Source: Pedobacter sp. SYP-B3415 (GTDB lineage: Bacteria > Bacteroidota > Bacteroidia > Sphingobacteriales > Sphingobacteriaceae). Taken from it: a stretch of DNA of 64,000 nucleotides. The stretch covers positions 230,672 to 294,671 of the forward strand of contig NZ_RXNQ01000035.1 of assembly GCF_004138205.1 (NCBI RefSeq). Reading direction: 5' to 3'. The notes beneath the pieces were generated by a model, which saw only the letters and a list, made by a program, of their open reading frames with translations, made no database searches and had not been told where the DNA came from. Both the position numbers and the translations under genes were made by a program. Below, piece by piece: positions 8,877-16,868 of the stretch (the first letter of the stretch is position 1; the number at the start of each line of letters is the position of its first letter).

Positions 8877-11800
8877 TTACAGCAGCGTTTCGGGTTTTGA
8901 TGCCGGAAGCATCCGCGGCTGAACGGGTTTATCTTTAAGTAATGGGGGTTGACTGAGGAGTGCAAGCAGCCGGTCTTTTTCCAATGCAGGCAGCCCTCCG
9001 GCACCGGCCGGTACGAGCCGGGCGGCGATGTCCCGCTTGCTGTGTTGCAGGTCAAGAATTTTTTCTTCGACGGAGTCACTGCACACCAGCCTGACTGCAA
9101 CAACACGCTTATTCTGCCCTATGCGATGTGCTCTGTCAATCGCCTGATTTTCAACTGCCGGGTTCCACCATGGGTCAACCAGGTAAACGTAATCCGCTTC
9201 GGTGAGGTTAAGCCCGGTGCCCCCGGCTTTCAGGCTGATCAGGAAGACGCGGGTCTCTGTATCCTCCTGAAATTTCCGTACAACCTCTTCACGGTTGCGG
9301 GTATTGCCGGTCAGCATGCAGTAAGGCAGTTGACTATGATCGAGCTCTGTAGCTATCAGATTCAGCATACCCACAAACTGGGAAAAAACCAGGATCTTAT
9401 GAGATGCGGCCTTACTCGCAATCTGCTCCATCAGCAGCTCGATTTTTGCTGAGCGCGTGCCGGTTAGCGCCTCCGTACCGAGTAGTTTTGGCGAATTGCA
9501 GATCTGCCTGAGTTTGGTCAGCCCTTTCAGCACATTCATCGGGCTCGCCTTTAGTTCTTCGCCGGTTACGGCGTCGATATACTCGCGAAACTCCCTTTCG
9601 TAAGCATCGTAAATGCGCCGCTGCTCTTCGCCCATGCTGCAGTAAAGAATCATTTCCGTTTTTTCGGGCAATTCTGCTGCAACTTCCTGTTTGCTGCGCC
9701 GAAGTACAAACGGTGCAATGCGCTGCTGTAATTCAAGGGCCCGGCGGCTTACTTTGAAGGTATCGATGGGCGTCGCATAGATGTCCTTAAAATATTGTTT
9801 GCTGCCCAACAAACCCGGACAGGCGAAAGACAACTGGCTGTACAGGTCGTAAGTATTGTTTTCAATGGGTGTTCCGGTTATCGCAATACGGTTTCTGGCC
9901 TGCAGTAACCTGGCGGCCTTGTAGCGCTGACTTTGCGGATTTTTAATGTTTTGAGATTCATCAAGGAAAATATAATTGAAGCTGTATGTCTTCAAAAACC
10001 CCACATCTGAAAGCAGCGAGCCGTAGGTCGAAATGATGATTTCATACTGGTCAAAATCTTTGGTCGTCCGTCTGCGGTTCGCTCCATGTAATACGAGGAC
10101 GCGCAGGGAGGGCGCAAAACGGGTAATCTCTTGCTGCCAGTTAAAGATCAGTGTTGCCGGAACAACAAGCAGGTTTGTATTTTGCTGCACCTTTGCACGC
10201 TGCGAGAGGATAAAGGCCAGGATCTGAATAGACTTTCCAAGCCCCATATCGTCGGCCAGACAGCCTCCGAAACTCAGCTCGTCGAGCCGGCTAAGCCAAT
10301 TAAGACCGGTGTACTGATAGTCGCGCAGTTTGCCTGTCAGTCCGGCCGGAACAGCGGTCGGACCGGTAGAAATTTCCGGTTTCAGTTTATCCTTCATCAG
10401 CATGATTTCTGTCTGAAGCTGTGTGTCCAGCTCTTCTGCCTGCGCTGCCTGCTCAAGTGCCGCAAAATTTACCTTCGGAATGTGGACTTCGTTGTCTTCA
10501 CCTATTTCCCCGAGTGTAAAAAAGTGTCCGAACCTGTTTATCCAGTGCTCAGGTAAAATGCCCCTGGTACCGTCATCAAGCTGCACATAATGGTTCCGGT
10601 TGCGCACCGCCTGGTAAACACTTTTCAGCGAAGCTTTTTTCCTGCCATAACGCACTTCGATGACTGCATTAAACCAGTTTATGCCACTCAGCACCTTGAT
10701 ATCTACGTTTACCTTATTTGGATTCAGTTTGCTGCCTTCCAATTTATCAAAACCGAGCACATCGATACCCCGGGCGCTCCAGTCTCCGAAGGCCCGCAAA
10801 AACCACTCATGGTCCATAAAACGAAGGCGGTGCAGGTAAAAAAAATCAAGGTCATTATCCATCTGTCCGGCAAAAGATTCATGCTGTCTGATGACCTGTG
10901 CGAGAAATTCTTTTTCAGCTTCTTCATCGCGCCTGATCAGGAACGCCTTGCCTTTATCGTCCTTACCCTGTATCATTCTCTGACTTCTTACCGGAATTTC
11001 GACATCCTGGTAGCGCATGACAGGAAGAATGTCTACATAATTTCCAGAGTCTGACAGGTAGATCAGCTTTCTTCGCTCGTCAAATCCCTGTTGTTTGATC
11101 TGGCCTGCTGTTGCGGGCGGAATGTAATGCCGGTCTACCCGGATCCTGTCGCCAAGAGGGTCGAGAAACTCCGTCCTGAAAAACTCATACCGCGCCGCAT
11201 GTATCTGAAGCATGCCGCCGTGCTGGATCAGAAGCTCTACAACACCCAGCGATTCAAGTCGTTCAGGCAAATAGGCCTTTCCGGCCAGCAAAATGAAATA
11301 GCCAAATTGCAGGCTGCAGTCCTGTATGGCAGCTGAGGCTTCCCTATGCTCAAAACGTCCGCTCACTTCGTAGAAATTTCCGCTGCGAACAATCTTCAAC
11401 GACACCTTGCCTGTGCCGCTGACTATCTGCAGCGGAGTAATTGATGCTGCATTTACCTGCTCTGCGACTTCGGGCCTGTGCGCAAAGAAGTTGTAGCCAG
11501 CCGGGTTTGCGACAATAGCGCGCAGCGCGGCAAGATCTTCCTGACTTTTTGTGCCCGCGTTCGGCTGCTGGAAGCGGTGCAGGGCAGCAAAGAACTTGAT
11601 ACGTTCAGCGTTGCTGGTATTCCATACAAGTTCAAGCGGCTGGATTGCTGTGAGGGGATTTTTCGGCTTGCCGTTTTTTCCTGTTTCGGCCTGGTACAGT
11701 TCGGTGACGAGGTGCTTATAAAAGCGGTGCAGTTTAAAAACTACGAGTGTTCGCCTGGTTGATAATTCACCCCTCCTTGCCAACGAGGTGTTTGATACGG

Positions 11801-12296
11801 CATTTTTCAATACCGCCATATCATCGCCGGTAAGGCGCAGCAGCCCGGGCGTTTTAGGTGTTATGTTCAGGACATCATCATCAAAAGACAGTCCGAAATA
11901 ACGCTCAAGCTGCTCTTCGTGTTCCATGCCATAGCCCATTGCCACCTGCGTTAACTTTTTTTGCCGCAGCTGCGAATCGAAAAATACAAGCCAGTCGTCG
12001 TTGCGCTGCAGGGCTATAAGTACCGTTGCCATGGTAAGGCAGACTTTGTCATGCACAGCACCACAGCTGCATTTGAGCACGAGGCGGTCTGCTGCATGGT
12101 CGGCACGTAGTTCCACACGTGCATCGGCTGCCCCGCGATCTTCGAAAATTCCGTAGTCAATGTTCAGGTACACAGGCTGAACAGTCCGGCCGGCAAACAC
12201 ATCAAAGAAATAGCGCGCGGCGGTATGTCTGCCCAGCTCCTGCTGCGAAAGCTGCAAAAGGTCAGTCCCCGGAATGGCGTAGTTGTGTGTGTACAT
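8877..12296 (-). CDS. SNF2-family DEAD/DEAH-box helicase/ATPase
   Basis: 1139 aa. The N-terminal half is a long accessory region with a degenerate SWIM-type zinc motif (CSCGAVHDKVC, about residue 95; the usual final CxH is CxT here). The C-terminal half is a full Snf2 ATPase: motif I DDMGLGKS, motif II LDESQNIKN, motif III ITGTPIEN, and the helicase C domain with LISLKAGGTGLNL and DPWWNPAVENQAIDRAHRIGQ. Bacterial SNF2 proteins of this build are ATP-driven DNA translocases whose targets are mostly unknown. No methylase, nuclease or other defence partner is adjacent, so I see no sign of a restriction or phage-defence system. It is transcribed alone, divergent from the GNAT-MarR pair. Confidence 0.93.
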   Translation of the reverse strand: MYTHNYAIPGTDLLQLSQQELGRHTAARYFFDVFAGRTVQPVYLNIDYGIFEDRGAADARVELRADHAADRLVLKCSCGAVHDKVCLTMATVLIALQRNDDWLVFFDSQLRQKKLTQVAMGYGMEHEEQLERYFGLSFDDDVLNITPKTPGLLRLTGDDMAVLKNAVSNTSLARRGELSTRRTLVVFKLHRFYKHLVTELYQAETGKNGKPKNPLTAIQPLELVWNTSNAERIKFFAALHRFQQPNAGTKSQEDLAALRAIVANPAGYNFFAHRPEVAEQVNAASITPLQIVSGTGKVSLKIVRSGNFYEVSGRFEHREASAAIQDCSLQFGYFILLAGKAYLPERLESLGVVELLIQHGGMLQIHAARYEFFRTEFLDPLGDRIRVDRHYIPPATAGQIKQQGFDERRKLIYLSDSGNYVDILPVMRYQDVEIPVRSQRMIQGKDDKGKAFLIRRDEEAEKEFLAQVIRQHESFAGQMDNDLDFFYLHRLRFMDHEWFLRAFGDWSARGIDVLGFDKLEGSKLNPNKVNVDIKVLSGINWFNAVIEVRYGRKKASLKSVYQAVRNRNHYVQLDDGTRGILPEHWINRFGHFFTLGEIGEDNEVHIPKVNFAALEQAAQAEELDTQLQTEIMLMKDKLKPEISTGPTAVPAGLTGKLRDYQYTGLNWLSRLDELSFGGCLADDMGLGKSIQILAFILSQRAKVQQNTNLLVVPATLIFNWQQEITRFAPSLRVLVLHGANRRRTTKDFDQYEIIISTYGSLLSDVGFLKTYSFNYIFLDESQNIKNPQSQRYKAARLLQARNRIAITGTPIENNTYDLYSQLSFACPGLLGSKQYFKDIYATPIDTFKVSRRALELQQRIAPFVLRRSKQEVAAELPEKTEMILYCSMGEEQRRIYDAYEREFREYIDAVTGEELKASPMNVLKGLTKLRQICNSPKLLGTEALTGTRSAKIELLMEQIASKAASHKILVFSQFVGMLNLIATELDHSQLPYCMLTGNTRNREEVVRKFQEDTETRVFLISLKAGGTGLNLTEADYVYLVDPWWNPAVENQAIDRAHRIGQNKRVVAVRLVCSDSVEEKILDLQHSKRDIAARLVPAGAGGLPALEKDRLLALLSQPPLLKDKPVQPRMLPASKPETLL

Positions 12297-12395
12297 GGAT
12301 GAGGATCAAAAATAAGAGTTTTAAGGGAGAGTGCATAGGTGAAAGGACTACCGAGCCTGGTAGCGACCCATAAATCATAGGATACCACTGCACGC

Positions 12396-12426
12396 TTGCA
12401 TTTATGTAGTTAACTACGTAGTTTTG
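12396..12426 (+). promoter_or_regulatory. Promoter of the GNAT-MarR pair with a built-in palindromic operator
   Basis: TTG (12396-12398), then 20 nt, then TAGTTTTG (12419-12426), a perfect TAnnTTTG box. Between and into the boxes lies GTAGTTAACTACGTAGTT (12406-12423), which is two overlapping perfect 12-bp palindromes (12406-12417 and 12412-12423) made of three alternating half-sites. The TAGTTAACTA-type core is the kind of site bound by MarR regulators, and a marR gene is second in this transcript, so self-repression by blocking the promoter is likely (inference). Confidence 0.7.
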
Positions 12427-12441
12427 CATAAAAACATAGAC

Positions 12442-12936
12442 ATGAATTCATCTTTTCACATCAGGGAGCTTGGTGAGCGCGACCAGCAGCAGGTTGCCGC
12501 TTTGATCCTGCCTATTCAGCAGCTTGAATTTGGTTTACCGATCGGCATTGAGGATCAGCCTGACCTTGGCGATATCGAGGGCTTTTATCTCGCCCCGGGC
12601 GGAACTTTTCTGGGCGCTTTTGACGGCGAGTGTCTTGTCGGAACCATTGCCCTGGTGAAAGCTGGCGATATCGGTGCCATCCGCAAAATGTTTGTTCACC
12701 GCGATTTTCGCGGCAAGCCTTTTGGACTTGCGCAAACGTTGATCGATAAACTTCTGGCGCACGCAAGGTCGGCAGACATAAAAAACATTTATCTTGGTAC
12801 GGTCGAGCCGATGAAAGCGGCACACAGATTTTATGAACGTAACGGCTTCCGCCGGATAGCGAAGACCAGTCTGCCACCGGCCTTTCCTCTGGCAAAGACA
12901 GATACTTTGTTTTTCCACCTTCCGCTTGATACCTGA
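12442..12936 (+). CDS. GNAT-family N-acetyltransferase
   Basis: 164 aa from the ATG at 12442; a TTG in frame at 12424 overlaps the promoter box and is less likely. The GNAT acetyl-CoA fold is visible: beta4 (AIRKMFVHRDFRGKPFGLAQ) gives the R/Q-x-x-G-x-G/A-type pyrophosphate loop in variant form, followed by LIDKLLAHARSADIKNIYLG and the C-terminal FYERNGFRRI motif common to the family. It would move an acetyl group from acetyl-CoA to an amine of unknown identity. Its stop is 2 bp before the marR start, so the two are co-transcribed. GNAT and MarR are often paired or even fused in bacteria; here they are separate with GNAT first. Confidence 0.88.
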   Translation: MNSSFHIRELGERDQQQVAALILPIQQLEFGLPIGIEDQPDLGDIEGFYLAPGGTFLGAFDGECLVGTIALVKAGDIGAIRKMFVHRDFRGKPFGLAQTLIDKLLAHARSADIKNIYLGTVEPMKAAHRFYERNGFRRIAKTSLPPAFPLAKTDTLFFHLPLDT

Positions 12937-12938
12937 AC

Positions 12939-13439
12939 ATGAATGTAATTAACGAAGCCGGCCTGCTGGCACTGGCAACGCGGCTGCAGCGCCTTAGCGA
13001 ACGCATCCGTAAAGATGGCATGCAGATTTACAAGGAATGCGGAATTGATTTTGAGCCAAAATGGTTTCCGGTTGTATACACGCTGCAGCTCAGGCCGCAG
13101 CTAAGCGTGGTGGAAATTGCCGCTGAGATTGGTTACACGCACCCCTCCACCATCAGCCTGCTGAAAGAACTGGAAAAACAAAAACTGATCGTATCAAAAC
13201 GGGATAAGAACGATGAGCGCAAGCGATTGGTTCAGCTGAGTAAAAAGGGAAAGCTGCTGGTCGAACAGATGCGGCCGGTATGGCAGCTGATCACTGATCT
13301 TACTGCACGGCTAACAGCGACTGAAAACAATATCATGCGGGCGATTGAAGAAGTAGAAGCTGGTCTGGACAAACAAAGTTTTCTGCAGCGGGCACGTGAA
13401 ATGCGTATTTCCTCAGAAAAATCATCCCTCGATATCTGA
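12939..13439 (+). CDS. MarR-family transcriptional regulator
   Basis: 166 aa. The central winged helix-turn-helix is clear (about 55-115): LSVVEIAAEIGYTHPSTISL is the recognition region and KRDKNDERKRLVQLSKKG the wing, with dimerising helices at both ends. It is second in a two-gene transcript with the GNAT acetyltransferase, and a MarR-like operator lies inside their shared promoter, so autoregulation is probable. The ligand is unknown. The 19 bp to the convergent sulfatase gene contain no terminator that I can see. Confidence 0.93.
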   Translation: MNVINEAGLLALATRLQRLSERIRKDGMQIYKECGIDFEPKWFPVVYTLQLRPQLSVVEIAAEIGYTHPSTISLLKELEKQKLIVSKRDKNDERKRLVQLSKKGKLLVEQMRPVWQLITDLTARLTATENNIMRAIEEVEAGLDKQSFLQRAREMRISSEKSSLDI

Positions 13440-13458
13440 ATTTAAGTTGCAGGGGTAG

Positions 13459-15156
13459 CTACCGGCCGGGCTTTGGGAATACCTGGTGTGTGCGGGCCCA
13501 GTTTTGCCAAAGCGCCTGCAATTCTTTCGCTTTTGCGGGGTGTGTAGCTGATACGTCATGCTGCTCTGTGCGGTCCTTTGCAAGATCAAAAAGGCGCCAT
13601 GTCGTATCACGCGCAGCGGCAACCAGCTTCCAGTTGCCTGACCGTACGTAGCGTGCACCGAAATGCTCATTGAAGAGATTTTGATGCCCCCCGGCTAAAC
13701 GGCCCCTGAATGCCGGAACCAGGCTTTCGCCCGTAGTCGGGGCAATACGCCGGCCCTTGTATGCTGTGGGGTAACGCGCTCCCGAAAGCTCTGCGAATGT
13801 CTTCATGAAGTCCATCACATGCCCCCTATGATCACTGAAACCACCTTTTTTTGCCTTCATCCCCGCGGGCCAGAAAGCAATCATCGGCGTGTTTACACCC
13901 CCTTCATATGATTCGGCTTTCCAGAACTGGTAAGGCGTATTGGCTACGTTTGCCCAGTCCGCGCCGATCGAGGCATAGGTGGTTTGTGGTCCGGGAAGCA
14001 CCTGTTTTTTTGTTGCGTATACCACCGGTATCCCGGCTCTGGTTTCACTGGCCCGGTCAAAGCCAGCGCCGTATGCAGCAGCATTTTCAGGGCTTGCGCC
14101 GTTGTCTGACAAGAACACGATCAGTGTGTTGTCCAGCTTGCCTGTTTTTCGCAGCGCCGCGATAATTTTGCCTATTCCCTGATCCATTCGGTCTACCATA
14201 GCGGAGTGAACGGCCATGGCGTGCGCATCCCATTCCTTGTCGGGGTTATCTTCCCAGTTCTTCTTTGCACGTTGTGGCGGCGGCAGTTTTGTCGTTGCAG
14301 GGTCTAGCAGGCCGATCCTAACCATCTTTTTATACCGGGCTTCACGAATCGCGTCCCAGCCTTTTTTATAGGTGTCTTTGTATTTTGCAATATCTTCGGG
14401 TCGGGCCTGAAGCGGCCAGTGCGGCGCATTATGCGCTACATATAGAAAAAATGGCTGATCCGACTTCTTCCAGCCATTGATGTAGTTGACCGCCGAATCA
14501 GTAATGGCATCTGTGTGGTAATAGTTGCCGGGAACCTTGGTAATCGGTTTCGTGCCGCTTACGAGGCTGAACGGATCAAAAAAATCAATGACACCCCAGA
14601 TTGTTCCGAAAAACCGATCAAAGCCGCGGCTGGTTGGATACTGGGCCAGCGGAGAAAAATCGCCAAAATCTTTTTGATGATTGAGCCAGGCTAACTGGTC
14701 TTTCGGATCTTTCTGCACGATTGTATTCGACACGTGCCATTTCCCTGTCATGCCCGTATGGTAACCCGCAGTCTTCAGGACCTCCGCAAGCGTAACCGTG
14801 TTTTCTCCAAGATGGCCGAGGTAGCCGGGCCGGTTTTCAGCTTCTGTCATTTTCCCAATCCCCGCCTGGTGGTTGTACAGTCCTGTAAGCAGGGATGCGC
14901 GTGTGGGGCAACAGCGGGAAGTATTGTAAAACTGCGTAAAACGCAATCCATTCTTTGCCAGGTAATCGAGGTTTGGCGTATTGATTTCCCCACCATAACA
15001 GCCTGCATCTGAATATCCGAGGTCGTCTGCCAGGATCAGTACGATATTTGGGCGCTCAGCAGTCTGTTGCTTCACTGGGCGTACCGGCGATTGAATTGAT
15101 ACGGCAGCAACGGCCAGGCTGATCAATACGGAAGAAAGTGCGATGATATGTTTCAT
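13459..15156 (-). CDS. Secreted S1-family sulfatase (arylsulfatase type)
   Basis: 565 aa with an N-terminal signal peptide (MKHIIALSSVLISLAVAAVS). The metal site is seen in NIVLILADDLGYSD, and the sulfatase signature is CCPTRASLLTG, in which the first Cys (of C-x-P-x-R) would be turned into formylglycine. GKWH follows as the usual catalytic region. The long chain and the C-terminal RPEDIAKYKDTYKKGWDAIR and HFGARYVRSGNWKL parts place it among the large arylsulfatase A-like enzymes. It would strip sulfate esters in the periplasm or outside. No formylglycine-generating enzyme is in the window. It is not in the big carbohydrate operons, so a shared substrate is uncertain. Confidence 0.93.
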   Translation of the reverse strand: MKHIIALSSVLISLAVAAVSIQSPVRPVKQQTAERPNIVLILADDLGYSDAGCYGGEINTPNLDYLAKNGLRFTQFYNTSRCCPTRASLLTGLYNHQAGIGKMTEAENRPGYLGHLGENTVTLAEVLKTAGYHTGMTGKWHVSNTIVQKDPKDQLAWLNHQKDFGDFSPLAQYPTSRGFDRFFGTIWGVIDFFDPFSLVSGTKPITKVPGNYYHTDAITDSAVNYINGWKKSDQPFFLYVAHNAPHWPLQARPEDIAKYKDTYKKGWDAIREARYKKMVRIGLLDPATTKLPPPQRAKKNWEDNPDKEWDAHAMAVHSAMVDRMDQGIGKIIAALRKTGKLDNTLIVFLSDNGASPENAAAYGAGFDRASETRAGIPVVYATKKQVLPGPQTTYASIGADWANVANTPYQFWKAESYEGGVNTPMIAFWPAGMKAKKGGFSDHRGHVMDFMKTFAELSGARYPTAYKGRRIAPTTGESLVPAFRGRLAGGHQNLFNEHFGARYVRSGNWKLVAAARDTTWRLFDLAKDRTEQHDVSATHPAKAKELQALWQNWARTHQVFPKPGR

Positions 15157-15179
15157 AGTGGTCTATTCAGGTTTCCGAA

Positions 15180-15545
15180 GATACGTAGTATTGTAGTATT
15201 TAGGCATTCGTAGCTGGTATTCAGACGTGGAGGATTGAAGGAGATATGAGATTTGAGTCCTGAGACTGCAATTGTATATAGGTATTCGTAGTTCGTATTT
15301 AGACGTGGCGGATTGAATGAGATTTGAGATATGAGATTTGAGTCCTGAGACAGCGCAAAAACCCCTCAGCCGGGTATGCGCTTGAGGGGGTCGGGTGGTC
15401 TTTCATCCTCGTTCTTTTTTCTTTGGTCTCGTGGAGGGGTTATGCGCCCAGGTCCTGACTCATGATTCATGGCTCTTGGTTCGGCTGGCGGCCATTGAGG
15501 GGTTCTGCGCCGGCACTTTCAACTATTTACTTTCGACTTTCAACT
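15180..15545. repeat. Intergenic dispersed-repeat block, copy A
   Basis: No gene fits between the sulfatase start and the Crp-family stop. The block starts with two direct sub-repeats (15202-15266 and 15280-15351), each with an ATTCGTAG..TATT..GACGTGG part and ending in GATTTGAGTCCTGAGAC. Then come a hairpin-like ACCCCTCA..TGAGGGGGT (15360-15391), GGTCTTTCATCCTCGTTC, a GAGGGGTTATGCGCC element, CAGGTCCTGACTCATGATTC (from about 15449), GAGGGGTTCTGCGCC and an AACTTTCGAC-like tail. Nearly all of these pieces recur in the same order at 63552-63875, so this is a dispersed non-coding repeat family, not chance. Confidence 0.8.
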
Positions 15546-16121
15546 TCAAATATTGCCTTCCTCCACTCTCAGCAACCGGTTCAGGCTTCTCAGCGTGATC
15601 CCAAGATATGCGGCCATGTCTTCTTTAGTCAGTTTGACGTTTTGCCGTTTTTGAAGATCGAGCAGACGGGCCAGGCCATGCTGAATGGTGTATAATTGTT
15701 GAAAGGAGGCCCGGCTGCTGGTGTTCACCAGGCGCTCAGCCAGTTCTTCCAGGATAAGTTTGCTAAACGAATTATTTTCGCGGAGGAGCGTATGAAACAT
15801 GGGCAGGCTGAGCTGGTAAGCCGTTGTGTCGGTAACCGCAGCAACATTGCAAAGACAGTCGCTGCCGCGAATGGCCTCGATCTCACCAAAGATCTCCCCT
15901 TCTGACATAAATTCCAGGATGTAGTCCTTCCCGTTCTCTTCAGAAAAGAAACACTTGCAGATGCCCGAACGAAGCACCAGCACCCTGGTTGTCACTGCCC
16001 CCTGAGAAAGCAACAACTCGCCGGGTGCGAAGGATTTTAATGTTATGTCGGCCGCCTGCGACCGCTTTGCGTACAGGTGGCCTACAAGGTCGAGGAGCGC
16101 GGGATTTACTCGAAGCATCAT
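15546..16121 (-). CDS. Crp/Fnr-family transcriptional regulator
   Basis: 191 aa from 16121 (an upstream start at 16160 is possible and would give 204 aa; the later start keeps the inverted repeat at 16133-16144 outside the gene). The cNMP-binding beta-barrel is at about 25-115 (FAPGELLLSQGAVTTRVLVL, EGEIFGEIEAI) and the helix-turn-helix at the C-terminus (LTKEDMAAYLGITLRSLNRL). No Fe-S cysteine pattern of true Fnr is present. It is divergent from a CAT-family acetyltransferase gene, which may be its target. Single regulators of this kind are common in Bacteroidota and their signals are mostly unknown. Confidence 0.9.
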   Translation of the reverse strand: MMLRVNPALLDLVGHLYAKRSQAADITLKSFAPGELLLSQGAVTTRVLVLRSGICKCFFSEENGKDYILEFMSEGEIFGEIEAIRGSDCLCNVAAVTDTTAYQLSLPMFHTLLRENNSFSKLILEELAERLVNTSSRASFQQLYTIQHGLARLLDLQKRQNVKLTKEDMAAYLGITLRSLNRLLRVEEGNI

Positions 16122-16132
16122 TTTCTGATTTG

Positions 16133-16144
16133 GGACAAATGTCC
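16133..16144. promoter_or_regulatory. Inverted repeat between the divergent Crp/Fnr and CAT-family genes
   Basis: GGACAAATGTCC has two 5-bp arms (GGACA/TGTCC) around AA. Its place between divergent genes, one coding for a Crp/Fnr protein, makes an operator plausible. The site is short and only an inference. Confidence 0.35.
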
Positions 16145-16196
16145 TTTTCTCAGCGGCCATTGCCGCCGATCTTTACCGCGAAAATAACATTCAAAC

Positions 16197-16853
16197 ATGG
16201 AGACACAAAAACACAGCAACAATTCAGCATCTGAACTTGACCTTGAAAACTGGGCGCGAAAAGACCATTTCAACTTTTTCTCAAAGTTTGAAGAGCCCTT
16301 TTTTGGGGTAACCATCCGGGTCGACTGCACAGCGGCTTACCGGGTGTCGAAGGCAAGCGGCAAATCTTTTTTTCTGTATTATCTCTATCAGGCGCTCAAG
16401 GCCGCAAATGAAACCGAGGCCTTCAGGTACCGGATCTCCGGCGACAAGGTACTGGTGTATGATCAGGTCCATGCCTCTCCAACAATCAACCGTCCCGACG
16501 GAACGTTCGGTTTCGCCTATATTGACTTCAATGAAGACGAAGAGGCGTTTCACCGCGCGGCACAACACACCATCGCAGCGGTTAAGGCCGGTTCGGGGCT
16601 GGTACCAGCGGTTTCAGGTGAAAATGTGATTCACTGTTCGGCGCTTCCATGGCTCGATTTTACAGGCATTTCACATGCGAGAAGTTTTTCCTTTCCCGAC
16701 AGCTGTCCAAAGATCTCGTTCGGCAAAGTAACGGAACATGCAGGCCGGAAGTCGATGCCGGTTTCCATACACGTTCACCACGCACTTGCCGATGGTTATG
16801 ATGTTGGCAGGTTTGTGACCCATTTTGAGGAGCTAATGGCCCTGGGGTTGTAA
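16197..16853 (+). CDS. Chloramphenicol acetyltransferase (CAT)-family acyltransferase
   Basis: 218 aa, the normal size of type A CAT trimers. The catalytic motif HHALADG (H194-H195 and the following DG) is intact near the C-terminus, and the N-terminal WARKDHFNFF and middle NRPDGTFGFAYIDF fit the family. CAT proteins acetylate chloramphenicol with acetyl-CoA, but many chromosomal homologues in Bacteroidota have no known antibiotic role, so resistance should not be assumed. It is divergent from the Crp/Fnr gene and convergent with operon 1 (gap of 15 bp to the dehydrogenase stop). Confidence 0.88.
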   Translation: METQKHSNNSASELDLENWARKDHFNFFSKFEEPFFGVTIRVDCTAAYRVSKASGKSFFLYYLYQALKAANETEAFRYRISGDKVLVYDQVHASPTINRPDGTFGFAYIDFNEDEEAFHRAAQHTIAAVKAGSGLVPAVSGENVIHCSALPWLDFTGISHARSFSFPDSCPKISFGKVTEHAGRKSMPVSIHVHHALADGYDVGRFVTHFEELMALGL

Positions 16854-16868
16854 TCTTGTCTTGCACCA

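Noticed and set aside
8877..12296. Phage-defence island around the SNF2 helicase
   Set aside because: No methylase, nuclease, phospholipase or other defence component is adjacent.
15360..15391. Terminator hairpin ACCCCTCA..TGAGGGGGT
   Set aside because: The stem is real but has no adjacent T-run and is part of the repeat family, so it is listed there.
16197..16853. Chloramphenicol resistance gene
   Set aside because: The CAT fold and active-site His are present, but there is no mobile element or other resistance gene, and chromosomal homologues often have other roles.
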